DNA of 64,000 nt from Diphasiastrum complanatum (Eukaryota > Streptophyta > Lycopodiopsida > Lycopodiales > Lycopodiaceae): positions 39,813,800-39,877,799 of the forward strand of contig CM055092.1 in NCBI GenBank assembly GCA_029204225.1, written 5' to 3'. The notes under the pieces are model-generated. The model worked only from the letters and a program-made list of their open reading frames with translations, had not been told where the DNA came from and did no database searches. Both the position numbers and the translations under genes were made by a program. Shown one piece after another: positions 24,675 through 53,687 of this stretch (position 1 is the stretch's first letter; the number at the start of each line of letters is the position of its first letter).

Positions 24675-24783
24675 GGAAGGCCCGAAGCCCTCGGGCCTTC
24701 CTTGCTGGTCGGGGCCTACCCTCGGGCTCCCGCCCTCGGGCAAGGGCCCTCCCAGCAAGGAAGGCCCTCAGGCAGGGCCTTCC
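24675..24783. repeat. GC-rich nested inverted repeat
   Basis: Two perfect hairpins, GGAAGGCCCGA/TCGGGCCTTCC (24675-24685 with 24691-24701) and GGAAGGCCCT/AGGGCCTTCC (24759-24768 with 24774-24783), plus an outer 15-bp perfect pair (24694-24708 with 24752-24766). The three pairs overlap, so alternative folds compete. It lies about 0.5 kb upstream of the helicase TATA-like box in otherwise AT-rich DNA. Confidence 0.93.
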
Positions 24784-25303
24784 CCCCCACGAAAAGGAAA
24801 AATGTATAGACTAGAAAAAATCCATAAACACAATTTAACTCGGATTGAAGAAAAACTTGCACCGAGATACCTTTCCCTTAGAAGGACACACACAGACATT
24901 CATTATATTTAAAAATAAATTTAGCACGAGGAGAAAAATATTGAGGAAACCCAATTTTATAATTCACATTAAAATACGTGGCAATATCACAAATTAAGAT
25001 CAAATTAAAAAACAAAATAAAATAAAAATATTAAAAATTGAAAACCAAAGACAAGCACATCAATCTTTTAAATGATTACAAAGGACCTGCGTGTAAGGTG
25101 GGGCCCAAAAAAGGAGGACATGAGGTTTGAGAAAATTAGTGTACAAAAAGTGAAAACCGATCCTTGGCATCAAGAGTGGACGCAAAAGAAAATCCTTGAG
25201 AGCCTAGAAAGGCCCATGGGTGGCAACGTGGCATTTAGCCGGAGAGGCGCGTTAAATTACTCCGTGCGTTTAGCCTTTCGTCTCATATTTTTTCCCACCA
25301 GAC

Positions 25304-25311
25304 GATAAAAG
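25304..25311 (+). promoter_or_regulatory. Candidate TATA box of the helicase gene
   Basis: GATAAAAG lies about 90 bp before the 5' UTR splice donor and 356 bp before the start codon. A pyrimidine-rich 5' UTR (TCTCGCTTCGTCTTCCCTCC) follows. The position fits a plant TATA element; transcription start data are needed. Confidence 0.5.
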
Positions 25312-25396
25312 GGCGCGATTTGGAGTCTTTTTCATACCTAGGGCTTGCCTTGCCGTCTCGCTTCGTCTTCCCTCCCTCTATCTCTCCCCATCGCTC

Positions 25397-25636
25397 GTAA
25401 GTCCTTCGTCCTCTTCCGAACTTGCCTGCACGTGGCGATGGATTTCTGTTTGCTTCTCCACTGAAGAAACAAAGCAATTTCTGAAGTTAGCGGAATCTAA
25501 ATGCTTTATGATTTTCGTGTCATAAGCATTTTTGTAGTTTTGTAAATAACTACAAGGCGCGTGTTCAATGATCTTACTGTCGTAGTAGCATTTGTAGGTT
25601 GATTTCCATGACAGAATTGTGCCTGGCTGTTTGCAG
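25397..25636 (+). other. Probable 5' UTR intron of the helicase gene
   Basis: A donor CGCTC|GTAAGTCC and an acceptor TTTGCAG|GCTTGAG bracket 240 bp, leaving 23 bp of 5' UTR before the ATG at 25660. Leader introns are common in plant housekeeping genes. Not proven without transcript data. Confidence 0.6.
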
Positions 25637-25659
25637 GCTTGAGTCAACTTACCTCCACA

Positions 25660-44276
<18,617 letters not shown>

Positions 44277-47067
44277 AGTTTAAGAGCAAAAGACCATGAT
44301 GAAGCTTTCTGGAGGTCTGTCAATTTGTTATGCAAGGCCGACCAGCTCTGTCTCATGTATGTTCAGGGAATTGTAATTTTCTCAAAGCTAATCAAAGCTA
44401 CAAACTTTGTGCTCACTCGAAAGCTAATTATTATAACTTTTAGTCATGGAAATCGCCCATAGCGAAATCATCAGTTTTGACTTTATCATGGGGACTTGGT
44501 TGGACGGCAAGATTGTGGGTGCTACTAACAGTCATGGTCACCATCTTGGAGTGGGGACTTTCAACAAGTTAGTTTCGCTTCTCTGTACAAGGTGATGTAA
44601 CTGCTAGATTCTTGTCCCCAATATGAGGATAGACATGTTCGTCTCCCTTTGCCATTGACTGGGATCAAATTGACTGCATGATAGTTCAAACACATGATTT
44701 ATCTAAAACTGATGGCTGCGCGTGTTGTAAGAAGCTAGCATAGAAGATTGGTGTCTTTTGAGAACAATACTAAGGCCTTCTTCGTGGCAAAATGGAATGA
44801 GAAAATACTTTTGAAACTGGAATTTAATGTGCTCTGATTCATTAGTCTGGTAGTGTGCAGGTATGACCATATTAAGGACGATAAGATGCATCATTTTGCG
44901 CATGCAAGACAAGACGTACAGCAGTTCATGAATGCAAGTCAAAAATCATCTGATGAATCTTAGGGCAACTGAATGTTATTGAACATGAAGCCAAGGCAAA
45001 ATTTCATCTTTTGTATTTAATATTATGTTTTAGGAGAGACATGAAGAATGTTGCTTATTATTGTGGTGTGCCATACAACTGCCTATAGGGTACGTTTTAC
45101 TTTTTACTTGGTTGTGATGTTCTTTGATAATTTATTTCTTGTGATTGTTGTGTGAAATTTTTGCTAAAGGCGATTGCTTTTAGGATAGAAATTCATGAAC
45201 TTGATGAGTTGAAACAAACTTCTTTATAACTGTTGTCTGTCGCAAATGCATGTTTTTGTTTCAATTGCACTCTGCTTTGTTTAGTACCTTAAATGGTTTC
45301 AATATTTCGTTTATTTGCTAGTAGTTAATTGGTTCAATAGGAGTGGTGGATTGCAAGCAAAAAATATTCTGTGGTATTTTTTCCCAGCTTTTCTGTGAAG
45401 CAATTATCACTGTGCTAAAAATACTCCTGATTTTATTTTGAATTGGAAAAAGATTTAGATTTGGGGTAAATACTACATACACGGACTCCTTTTCAGTGGT
45501 CATGGATCTCTTTATTTCATTAAATGAATGAAGTTTGGTCATTGTCCTCAAGGGCTTCTATATAGATTGGAGAGGCAAACAAATAAATAGGGTTTAGTTG
45601 TCTTTTGGGACCAAATGAAAATGACTTTTACTTGAGGCTAATTTCAGTTAAATTTATTAAGATTAGACAGGTGTTTTAAATGGGTCTAGTTTCTTACTTA
45701 TTTCAAAATCGATCGACAGATTACTTGAAAAAATTATGGACATGTCCCTTCTTCAAATCACTTTTTAAAATCGTGTGAATAGCTATAAAGCTTACACATG
45801 ATTGTAGACGGTAACAGTTGGAAGTTCCTTACCAAGAAATGGCTTGATATCCTTTAAATTTGATGCTTGTTTAACTCCTAATTCATGCACATAATGATCA
45901 AGTGGGCAAATCTAGGAGGTATCTGGAGGCAATGTACTTACTTTTCTAAGAGTGGGGAGGTGTGATGCAATGGGCAGTTTTATTGATATTTACGCTTGTG
46001 ATTAGTCAATTGTGTTAGTATAATTTTGATTCTAAAACATGTTTTAAGTGTTTGAACATGAAGTAACAAAGATGCATCTCCATTTGTTTTCAAGAACTTG
46101 ATGGCTGTGTATGACATCATATATTGAACACCATGGAAATTGGCTGGCCAATTTTTTCTTTCATGTCCTGATTTTATATCATTGAATGGCTTGATGCTTC
46201 ACTATTAAAAGGTCCCCACAGATTGATAATACCTAGAAGTAGCAATAAAATGTCATCACCCCAACTAACAATTTTCTATGATACTGTGGTTTGGTAATAC
46301 CAAAAAGCTTTAATAAAAGTTCTTTCTACAAATGATAAGTTGGTGTTTTATGCTTGAGTTGGTGGGCTTGCCCACTCAGGTTAGCTTCTCTATATCCCCA
46401 TTGATTGATAAAACAAAAAAGCGTTACTAAATGGTTGGTTTTATTCGAGTTGATACTTGCAAAGTGAAAGGTTATTTCTCTTTATTTTGACGCCATTATT
46501 TCCAAGTTTTGAGGTAGGCCAATAGAGGGGAATGGAGTAATAAATCCACAAACTCAAGTTTGAAAGATGAGGGGCCATGCCACTTGCAATATTATGCATT
46601 GTTTGAGTTGGGTGAACGTTGTAGTATGCAGTGTTGTTGAAGCTGAGATTAAATATACAAAATATTAGTGGATGGTCTGAGACTGTTTGTGGGGAGTTAG
46701 TAAGGTCTTGATCACATGTTTCTTATGTTCTGTTGGTGCTTACATCAAATGACACATCAATACTTCAAACGACCAATTGATGACATTAAAGTTGATGGGG
46801 GACTTGATGTCCACGAGACGCCATGTTTTTATTACATATCCTTGAATAATGAATGACTTTATGAAAAGGTCCCTCACAACAGAATGTATTCGGCAGTTGG
46901 TTCCTCTTATCAAGCACAAGGAATTAGTTCTTATAGCAGAAAGCAAACAGGAGAACGATAATTAAATTCCTTATCTGAACACATAGCCCATTCAGAATTA
47001 AAGGAGGTTTTGTTTAGAGTTATGCTTTTAGGCTTTGGCTAATTCCTTGCACACATTAGTTAGAATT
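44277..47067. other. 3' UTR and intergenic sequence, no recognised gene
   Basis: The helicase 3' UTR occupies the first few hundred bases. Beyond it the sequence is AT-rich without long frames, RNA gene structure or transposon motif that I can recognise. Confidence 0.55.
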
Positions 47068-47601
47068 GTCGCTCTCGGATGTTGCCTGTAAATCCACGTT
47101 AGAAAGTCTGGAATTCAGTATAGAGTGAAGAGCCGCAGACAGATGCGTATCTAATCAGTTACAAATAAGCTGATAATGTGTTCGCTCAACGGATAAGAAG
47201 TGCTATTGTAATTGACATATAGAAGAAAATGAATGCTCAAGCTTAAGGGAAAACTGGCTCTCTCTCTTCTCTCATTGATAGCGAAATTTGATCTCTGTGC
47301 GGTTACAAATGAGCCGGTGTCGTTCTCTTATAGAGCCGAACACAAGGCCTAACTGTCGATCACCAACCGTTAAGGTGTCGGTTGGGATCAGCTACTGTGT
47401 CGCTCAAAGACGTCGCTTTAATACGTTGCGAGTGTCGCTCAAAGACGTCGCTTTAATACGTTGCGAGTCTTAATTGCAATGTATTTCTAAAGTCCAAATA
47501 GGCCTTTACGTGGAATTAGGCTCTATCACATATTTACATATACAAAATTTGTTGAAAATTTTACACTATATACACAATTAATTGCTCAATGTGGAACCAC
47601 A
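47068..47601 (-). repeat. Candidate 3' LTR of gypsy element A
   Basis: In element orientation it would start TGTGGTTCCACATT directly after the purine run GAGGAAGGAGATA. It contains a perfect 35-bp tandem duplication at 47397-47466 (GTGTCGCTCAAAGACG start). The outer end is uncertain because no partner LTR is present. Confidence 0.45.
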
Positions 47602-47785
47602 TATCTCCTTCCTCAGATGTGGAGCGGCTCACAAACAATCTGATCAGGTTCTTCTTTGTCTTTTTCTGGTAGCTGGCTTCTTATGAAAAACTGCCTTTGC
47701 TCGGGCTTCATATTCTTCATTCACTTGTTCAACTGTCTTGCCGACTGTAGTGAGGAAATAGTCATTCATCTTCATATAATCTTCA

Positions 47786-48310
47786 TTATCCTCCCATTCC
47801 TCGATTTTTCAGAGGTCCAAGTGGCACATCAATCAATGTTTTATTGACAAGGTGATCATACCAACTGGCCTCAAACAATATCTCGGACATTTCAACAGAT
47901 GGAACAGTTAGGGATAGGGCTTTATATGTATATTCTGGAAAAATAGGTTTGACATACAAATGTTGGGTGGAAAGAAGGGCATAAGAAATGAGAGATGCAA
48001 GGTTTAGGTAGGAATATGTATAATATGGTTTTGTTAGTGGATCTATAGCTCGAAGCAAATTTTGCTCTTTCAATTCTTGGAGGTATTTACAATAATTGGA
48101 TTCCCAATCTGTGTATATTTGCCACAGATCATCGAAATAAGGTACGTTAGTGAAAGTAGGTGGAATGATATTAGAATCAATTTGAATTCCACTACCTTCA
48201 AAAAGATTTATGGTCTTTAATTTATTCTTGTGCTCTTCTAGAGCAGGCTGAATACACATCTCAATTTGTTTTAGGTATTCTAATATGTACATAGATAAAC
48301 ATCCAGTCAC
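47786..48310 (-). CDS. Unknown frame in the 3' region of gypsy element A
   Basis: About 174 codons without a stop: MYILEYLKQIEMCIQPALEE, then NIIPPTFTNVPYFDDLWQIY and SVEMSEILFEASWYDHLV. It is rich in Tyr, Leu and Ile. Open sequence also precedes it, with stops (FYHFWAKLTTKQKGILALAI). It lies downstream of integrase on the element's coding strand, so it is probably the last part of the extra coding region. No family is recognised. Confidence 0.5.
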   Translation of the reverse strand: MTGCLSMYILEYLKQIEMCIQPALEEHKNKLKTINLFEGSGIQIDSNIIPPTFTNVPYFDDLWQIYTDWESNYCKYLQELKEQNLLRAIDPLTKPYYTYSYLNLASLISYALLSTQHLYVKPIFPEYTYKALSLTVPSVEMSEILFEASWYDHLVNKTLIDVPLGPLKNRGMGG

Positions 48311-48654
48311 TGAATTTATATGTTCAGGACAAACATTAAACTGGTTCTGTACAATGGCAAGTGCTAAAATGCCTTTTTGTTTTGTTGTTAGTTTGGCCCA
48401 AAAATGATAAAAATTTGAATAGGTCCAAGGATTTTCCCATTCTTCCTACGTAAATTCAAAAATTCTAGGTAGGAACAGGTAATCTAACTTCCATTGAAGT
48501 TATGGGCTATAAAAAGGGGGCAAGAAGGCAGTTAGATCCTGCTGAAATGTCTAAAATACTGTTTTCAGCAGTGAGTACGCTACCTTTCTTTTCTTTTTGT
48601 TGTTGTTGCTTGGCTTGTTGGCACCTGATGTCTCCTTTTGCTGTAGAATGGCTG

Positions 48655-49305
48655 CTACAGGTGTAACTGTACCGAGTCAACAACTTCGATTGACGGAGTT
48701 ACTTCTTGGTGTACTGGAGCTAACTGGAAGTCTTCCTGCACAGAGAGAACGCCAACATGCAAGCATAATATTCCAAATTTGAAACCTAGTCCGGAAAACT
48801 GTTTATCTTTAATCATTTTACAGAATTTCTTAAAAGCAATCTGTCTGAAAGCAATTAGCTCTTCATTTGAAGCTCTAAGCAAATATCCCATATTCTTATT
48901 GGATATTGTATACTCTTGTTCAGGTAGAAATATCAAAGAGCAAAGTGGACAAAACTTTTCAGATTAGGATCTCTAATATAAGATAACTTGTATCCTCTCT
49001 TTTCAAGGTATGTTTCATCCTGGAAGACTCCGCTTCGGGTAATATAATCAAGCTTAGTTATTGGAAGAATACCGTCTATAGGCAAGCCTAATGCATGACA
49101 ATAAAAGTCTTCTGTAATAACAATTTCTTGATTGCGGACAACACTACAAGTGTGTCCATCCTTGGTTTTGTCTAGATTTCGAATTAGCTCATGGCATAGT
49201 TCTGATAAAATAACCGAAGGATCGAATTGAAGCAATCCTTCAATTCTAGCTTGAATGGCAAAAGGTTGCAAAACCGCTAAGACTGGTTTTGGATGAGTTT
49301 AAAAA
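48655..49305 (-). pseudogene. Extra frame X, downstream of integrase (element A)
   Basis: Reads RARIEGLLQFD-type start (QARIEGLLQFDPSVILSELC), then VITEDFYCHALGLPIDGILP, YLEKRGYKLSYIRDPNLKSF and KKFCKMIKDKQFSGLGFKFG. The words ...LGLP.DG recall plant mobile domain-like or other retrotransposon-associated proteins, but that is only a resemblance. No ATG precedes it: the open frame starts within, and overlaps, the small hydrophobic frame. A stop and frame change occur near 48935. The same frame recurs in element B with the same layout. Confidence 0.7.
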
Positions 49306-49463
49306 TGATAGCATTGATAACTTCTATTGCAAAGGTTTCGATTGCAAGAAAACTAGCGATGGCAGTAGTGAGCGTGTTGGATCGTAATAGGAGGAACATC
49401 GTAACGATCGCGAAGGTAGCAGAGAAAGTGAGAATGAACGAAAAAGCATAAGTGTTTGAAGTG
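49296..49463 (-). pseudogene. Small hydrophobic frame upstream of X (element A)
   Basis: Reads NTSNTYAFSFILTFSATFAI then VTMFLLL, ending KLIQNQS and stop. In element B the intact version (62393-62587) starts with ATG and has 64 codons; here the ATG is lost. The N-terminal half is one strong membrane-spanning or signal-like segment. Its position before X recalls the env-like region of some plant gypsy elements. Confidence 0.65.
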
Positions 49464-49607
49464 TTAATGATATGTCGGCGGATTAGATTAGTATTTATAA
49501 AAAAGTGTCTTCCTAATATTGAAGGTCCAGTCCTAAAAACTATAGCCTAAAAGTATTAAATGTAAATAACTTTGGTAAAATAAGCTGGCCGAATAATGCG
49601 AAACCAT

Positions 49608-49980
49608 GTGTCGCAATTTTTGCCCACGAAAAATGGTGTGTACAAACATAACAAATTCCACAATGGTGTCACAATTTTTGCATAACACAATGTAAATTAT
49701 ATGCGAAGCGAAGGTGTCGGGTTTTTCGCATATTTCTTATATGTTGGAAATAGGTAGAAAACAAATACAAACAATGTCGGGATTTTCGGAAAATGAAAAT
49801 GGCAAGTGGAAGTGAAAAGTGAATGGAAAACTTAGTAACAAAAGTGTCAGGTCTTTCGCAAATCATTTTTGGCAAAAATAACAACAAAAACAATGAATGC
49901 ACAGTGTCGCATTTTTCGGCAACAATAACACAATCGACCTTGTAAAACTATATGAAACAATAAGTGTCACATATTTCATT
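49608..49980 (-). repeat. Seven iterons between integrase and the hydrophobic frame (element A)
   Basis: The plus-strand word GTGTCGCATTTTTCGC (degenerate) starts at 49608, 49666, 49714, 49774, 49844, 49904 and 49964: spacing 58, 48, 60, 70, 60 and 60. The spacers differ from each other. Element B has the same seven. Confidence 0.9.
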
Positions 49981-50023
49981 TTCTTTGCATCAGGAAGCTT
50001 ATCTTGCTCGTTCTGTTCAGAAA

Positions 50024-50995
50024 TCAGTCATAGTATCGTTTCGCTCTTGATCCATTTACTAGAGTATCAAGTAAATGTCCTTCGAGATCTACTAACTGTA
50101 ACGATCCATTGTTAAAGACTTCTATGACCTTATAATGTCCCATCCATCTTGTGTGCAATTTCCCACAACATGTGTCTGTTGTCATACAGAAGCACATAGT
50201 CTCCATGTTTGATTTTGATCTTTTTGATAGAATGATCGAAATTATCTTTCCTTTAATTTTGGACCCATTCAGTTTCTATTAATGCTAAACGACGATCTTC
50301 TTCCAACTGTGTTAGAGCTATCATTCACTCTTGGAGGCTATCGTTCTCATCCATCCGTTCCTCATTATCAATGTGGAAGGTTGGAACTTCAAATTCTATA
50401 GGTAATATGGTGGTGCATTCCATATACGAGGTAATATGGAGTATTTTTGGGTGTAATTTTTTTGGCAGTTCGATATTTTCTCGGCAGTTTGATATGCACA
50501 TAAAACTGATGGTAGCTTTTGGTTCCAATCGGAAGAATGTGTTTCTGTTATTTTGTTCAGAATTTTACACAAGATTCCATTGGCTCGCTCAGTAAGTCTG
50601 TTGGCTTTGGGATTATACGGAGTGGTTTGACGATGTGTGATGGAAAAATATAATAACATAGCTTCAATGGTTTGATTAAGAAAATGGGTTCCCCTATCAC
50701 TAAGAAGTTCTAAGCGACATCCATAACGAGTGAATATGTTTTGAAGCAAAAATTTTGCCACTGTGGTTGGTTTGATAGGCCTTACAAAATCTATTTCCCA
50801 CTTCTCAAAAGGTGCTAAGGAAATAATAGGTGTAAGTGACCAGTGTGTCGCGAAGCTGAGTTTCCCCATCCTCTGACATGCATCACATTTTTGAATGAAA
50901 GTTTAACATCTCTATAAAGTGGGCCACCAATACTTAGCATTTAGAATTTTTCTAGCAGTATTTTTAAGAGCATAGTGCCCCCCCGAATCTATTTC
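50024..50995 (-). pseudogene. Gypsy integrase, element A
   Basis: Zinc-binding end: GGHYALKNTARKIL, YWWPTL, CDACQRMGK (about 50995-50870). Core: FEKWEIDFV (first catalytic Asp), LLSDRGTHFLN (second Asp), TTPYNPKANRLTERANG (third acidic residue region). The C-terminus is GKLHTRWMGHYKVIEVFNNG then SLQLVDLEG, a typical gypsy end without chromodomain. Compared with element B a stretch of about 30 residues after KPTT is deleted in the core, and further stops occur. Confidence 0.88.
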
Positions 50996-51272
50996 ATGTA
51001 GTGCACTTATTACGGTAGTGATTTCGGTGGGTCTAAACAATGACAAAGGTTATGGTCAGCTAGTAATTTATATAGTACCTTATTTATAATCGTGTAGGGT
51101 CCTACTTTTTGGCTAAGCACTACACCGATTGCAAACGATGAAGTGTCTACATATACGTGAAATTTTCCAATCTGGAGGTCTAACTTCAATTGCTTCTGCT
51201 AAGGACTGCTTTAGTTTTTCAAAGCGTCCTGGTGATCTTGTGACCAGTGATATTCAACAAATTTCTTTATAA

Positions 51273-51869
51273 TTATGTTAAGGGAGTAACTACTATAGCA
51301 TACTCTTTTATTATTCTACGATAGTATCCTACATGGCCTAAAAATCCAGTAAGCTCGCGTAGTTTAGTTGGCTCATCCATTTCTAAAATTATTCTAACTT
51401 TTTCGATATCGACTTGAATGCCATCCTTCAAAATTTTGTGTCCTAACAAATGCCTTTTCTCATGCCAAAATAGCATTTGGACGGATGCAATTTTATAGAT
51501 TTCTCTTGACATCGTCTTAAAGTCTTTTCTAATGCATCTCAATGATCTTTAGTGGATGAGTAAACACAAAGTATATGATACCTGCTCTAATACATTTATC
51601 TAATCATCTTTCACTAATAATGAATACTTCGGATTTAACCTATATTGTCTCTATCCAACTGGTACGGCTCCTTGGATCAAGTCTATCCTATGCTCTCCCC
51701 ATTTAACCGATATACCAGTTAAATCATCCATTGACCAAGCGAACACATTTTGGTACTTCTGAAGAAGTATTATGTACTGTTCTTGTTCTTGGTCTGACTG
51801 GTGTTTATAATAATTCATAATTTTACCCTTATCAATTTCTATTTCTACATACTCAATCTTACCTAACAT
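51273..51869 (-). pseudogene. Gypsy reverse transcriptase with core deleted, element A
   Basis: The pre-RT block (YQNVFAWSMDDLTGI) and the entry block (KCIRAGIIYFV) are followed directly by YSSTKDH.DALEKTLRRC and FLGHVGYYRRIIKEYA, which normally come after the catalytic YxDD region. Roughly 130 codons including YxDD are missing, so the enzyme is dead. RNase H is also mostly absent. Confidence 0.87.
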
Positions 51870-52033
51870 TCCCTCAGTCAGTAGGCTTGCTCTGGTTCCA
51901 CCCAGAACTTCCCTTGACTCGAATATTGGAAACTCCTTTTCCTCTTCCTCGTCTACTTCATAACATTTTATGAAATTGACTAGGGATTCTGTAGGTTATG
52001 CTATCTCCTCACCCCATCTCATAAGATGACCTC

Positions 52034-52525
52034 CTAATGGACTGGCTGTGAGAATACCTGGTTGGTAGGGACAAAGAAATTCATAATGAAAGTCTCTGTC
52101 TCTATGTTTACGTTAACACCCCTAAGTTCTCCTACTAGTATGCATCGAGATGCATCTTCTAAATGAATTTCATGATGAGTAGTAGGTTGGATATGGTCTT
52201 CTAGTCCTAACTCCTTAACCATTTTCTCAGTCGTTAAGTTGATGCTAGATCCTGAGTCTACTAGTATTCTATTGATAGTATGGCCACCTATAATGGCACT
52301 TATCTCGGGGACTCCATAGTCTCCTCTATCTACATATCCGACTCTATTACTATATGCAGGTATTGATAATGTAACAAACCTCTCCCCTTCCTCAGTCCTT
52401 ACAGAATGAACTCCTTCATCTTCTGAAGTGTAACTTAAGGAAGATGTTGGCGTCTCGCCTTCATATTTATCCTTCTCCCAGGATACGGTAATCCGTTTAT
52501 GGCTCTTTCCTTCTGATGTCACCAT
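52034..52525 (-). pseudogene. Gypsy aspartic protease, element A
   Basis: 164 codons. TINRILVDSGSSINLTTEKM contains the retropepsin DSG triad, followed by LEDASRCILVGELRGVNVNI. It resembles the plus-strand protease at 58596-58980, where the triad is damaged. No gag is left upstream because Copia LTR sequence begins at 52595. Confidence 0.88.
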
Positions 52526-52594
52526 CTGGTCTCAAAAGGTAATTTCCTTCTTTCTCTAGTGGGCAATAACATCGTCTTGATATAGCCACGGTCT

Positions 52595-53685
52595 TGATGG
52601 TGCTGATAAGGAATAGAACGAATGTTTTGTCTACCCAACATGATCTTAAAAATTAATTCATACTCACAAAACAAAATGAGTATAGTCCACTGAAGAGATT
52701 AGAAATGGTTTGAGGTATCACTGGAAATCAGTTTTTAATGAGAAATTAGGTTCTGAAAAATTTTAAACTCATAGTGAAACAAAATAATGCGAGTTCCTTA
52801 GGCGTCAAAGACAGCCGTCATCTGATCAGAAACTAAGGAGTCATAGACGTCCGTGTTCTGATTAGAGCGAGTGAACGAGCGTGATAAAGCAGAAACGAAG
52901 TGCATTCATATCACAACAAGCATTCCACTACGTTGTACACAGATTGAAAAGCTTATCGCTGCTATATTACACTGAAGCACAAAAAAGACAGTTACAACAA
53001 AAATGGTGGAGTAACTGGGAGGCTCAAAAATCGTATGTCTCATGGACGGAGCATCACATAGAGTGTGTGATGAAGGTGTATTTATACACCGGATTTATGT
53101 ATCTAATTACAATAAATGTTTGTCACCTTATTAAGTGCTTTGTCGCACTAAGGGAGTAGTTGAACTACAGTGACAAAATGACATAATGACAGAATGACAA
53201 CTGTACATGGTCAGGTGACTTTGGACACTTTGGTTGATAAACGAAGTCGGACACTTCGGTTGATGAACGAAATTGTCAAAGAAGTCGAAGACTTTGGTGA
53301 CTTCGGATGATGGAAGAAGTCGAGTGACTTGATTGTTGAAGAAGTCGAAGTCGAGTGACTGAAAGAAGTCGGACACTTCCGTTGATCAACGAAGTTGGAC
53401 GCTTCGGTTGATGAACGAAGTTGTCGAGGAAGTCAGAGACTTCGACGACTTCGATGTCAAGTGATTTGATTGTTGTAAAAATCGAGGGTGATCAGGCCTT
53501 TGATTCTTTGACATTCAAATGTAGAATTAGACGAGAATGGATACCCTTTGATGTAGTTTAGCCGATAAACCGATGAAGTCGACTTCGATTGATTCGACTC
53601 TATGTAAAATTGCAGGTTGTCAAACTGCTAGCAGAAACCCGTGTATTTTACCAGGTACTATTCAAGGAGACAACTGTGGACTTAA
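52595..53685 (-). repeat. Copia LTR, inverted relative of 59016-60427
   Basis: Starts TGATGGTGCTGATAAGG, the exact inverse of the end of the plus-strand LTR (CCTTATCAGCCCCATCA). It follows the plus-strand LTR across its length, including a 250-bp region of GAAGTCG/ACTTCGGTTGATGAACG repeats (53220-53470). It lacks the 339-bp insert present in the other copy and so gives the empty site. The right end is diverged after GTGGACTTAAGG. Confidence 0.88.
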
Positions 53686-53687
53686 GG

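Larger units (their letters stand above)
47068..52594 (-). mobile_element. Ty3/gypsy element A with extra reading frames downstream of integrase
   Basis: Minus strand order from the right: protease (52525-52034), pre-RT and truncated RT (51869-51273), integrase (about 50990-50024), seven iterons (49964-49608), small hydrophobic frame (49460-49296), unknown frame (from about 49305 down to 48655), a further frame (48310-47786), polypurine tract (47602-47614), LTR. Gag and the 5' LTR are missing; a Copia LTR starts at 52595. The left LTR edge (47068) is a guess. Sequence style (DVFAWS-like block, integrase core) suggests the Tat/Athila branch. Confidence 0.8.

Noticed and set aside
24388-24912. 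174-codon plus-strand frame upstream of the helicase
   Set aside because: It reads through a minisatellite, A-runs and the GC hairpin. The repetition explains the frame.
49608-49980. CRISPR-like array (seven spaced repeats)
   Set aside because: The repeats are short and degenerate, occur identically placed in two transposon copies, and the genome is a plant's.
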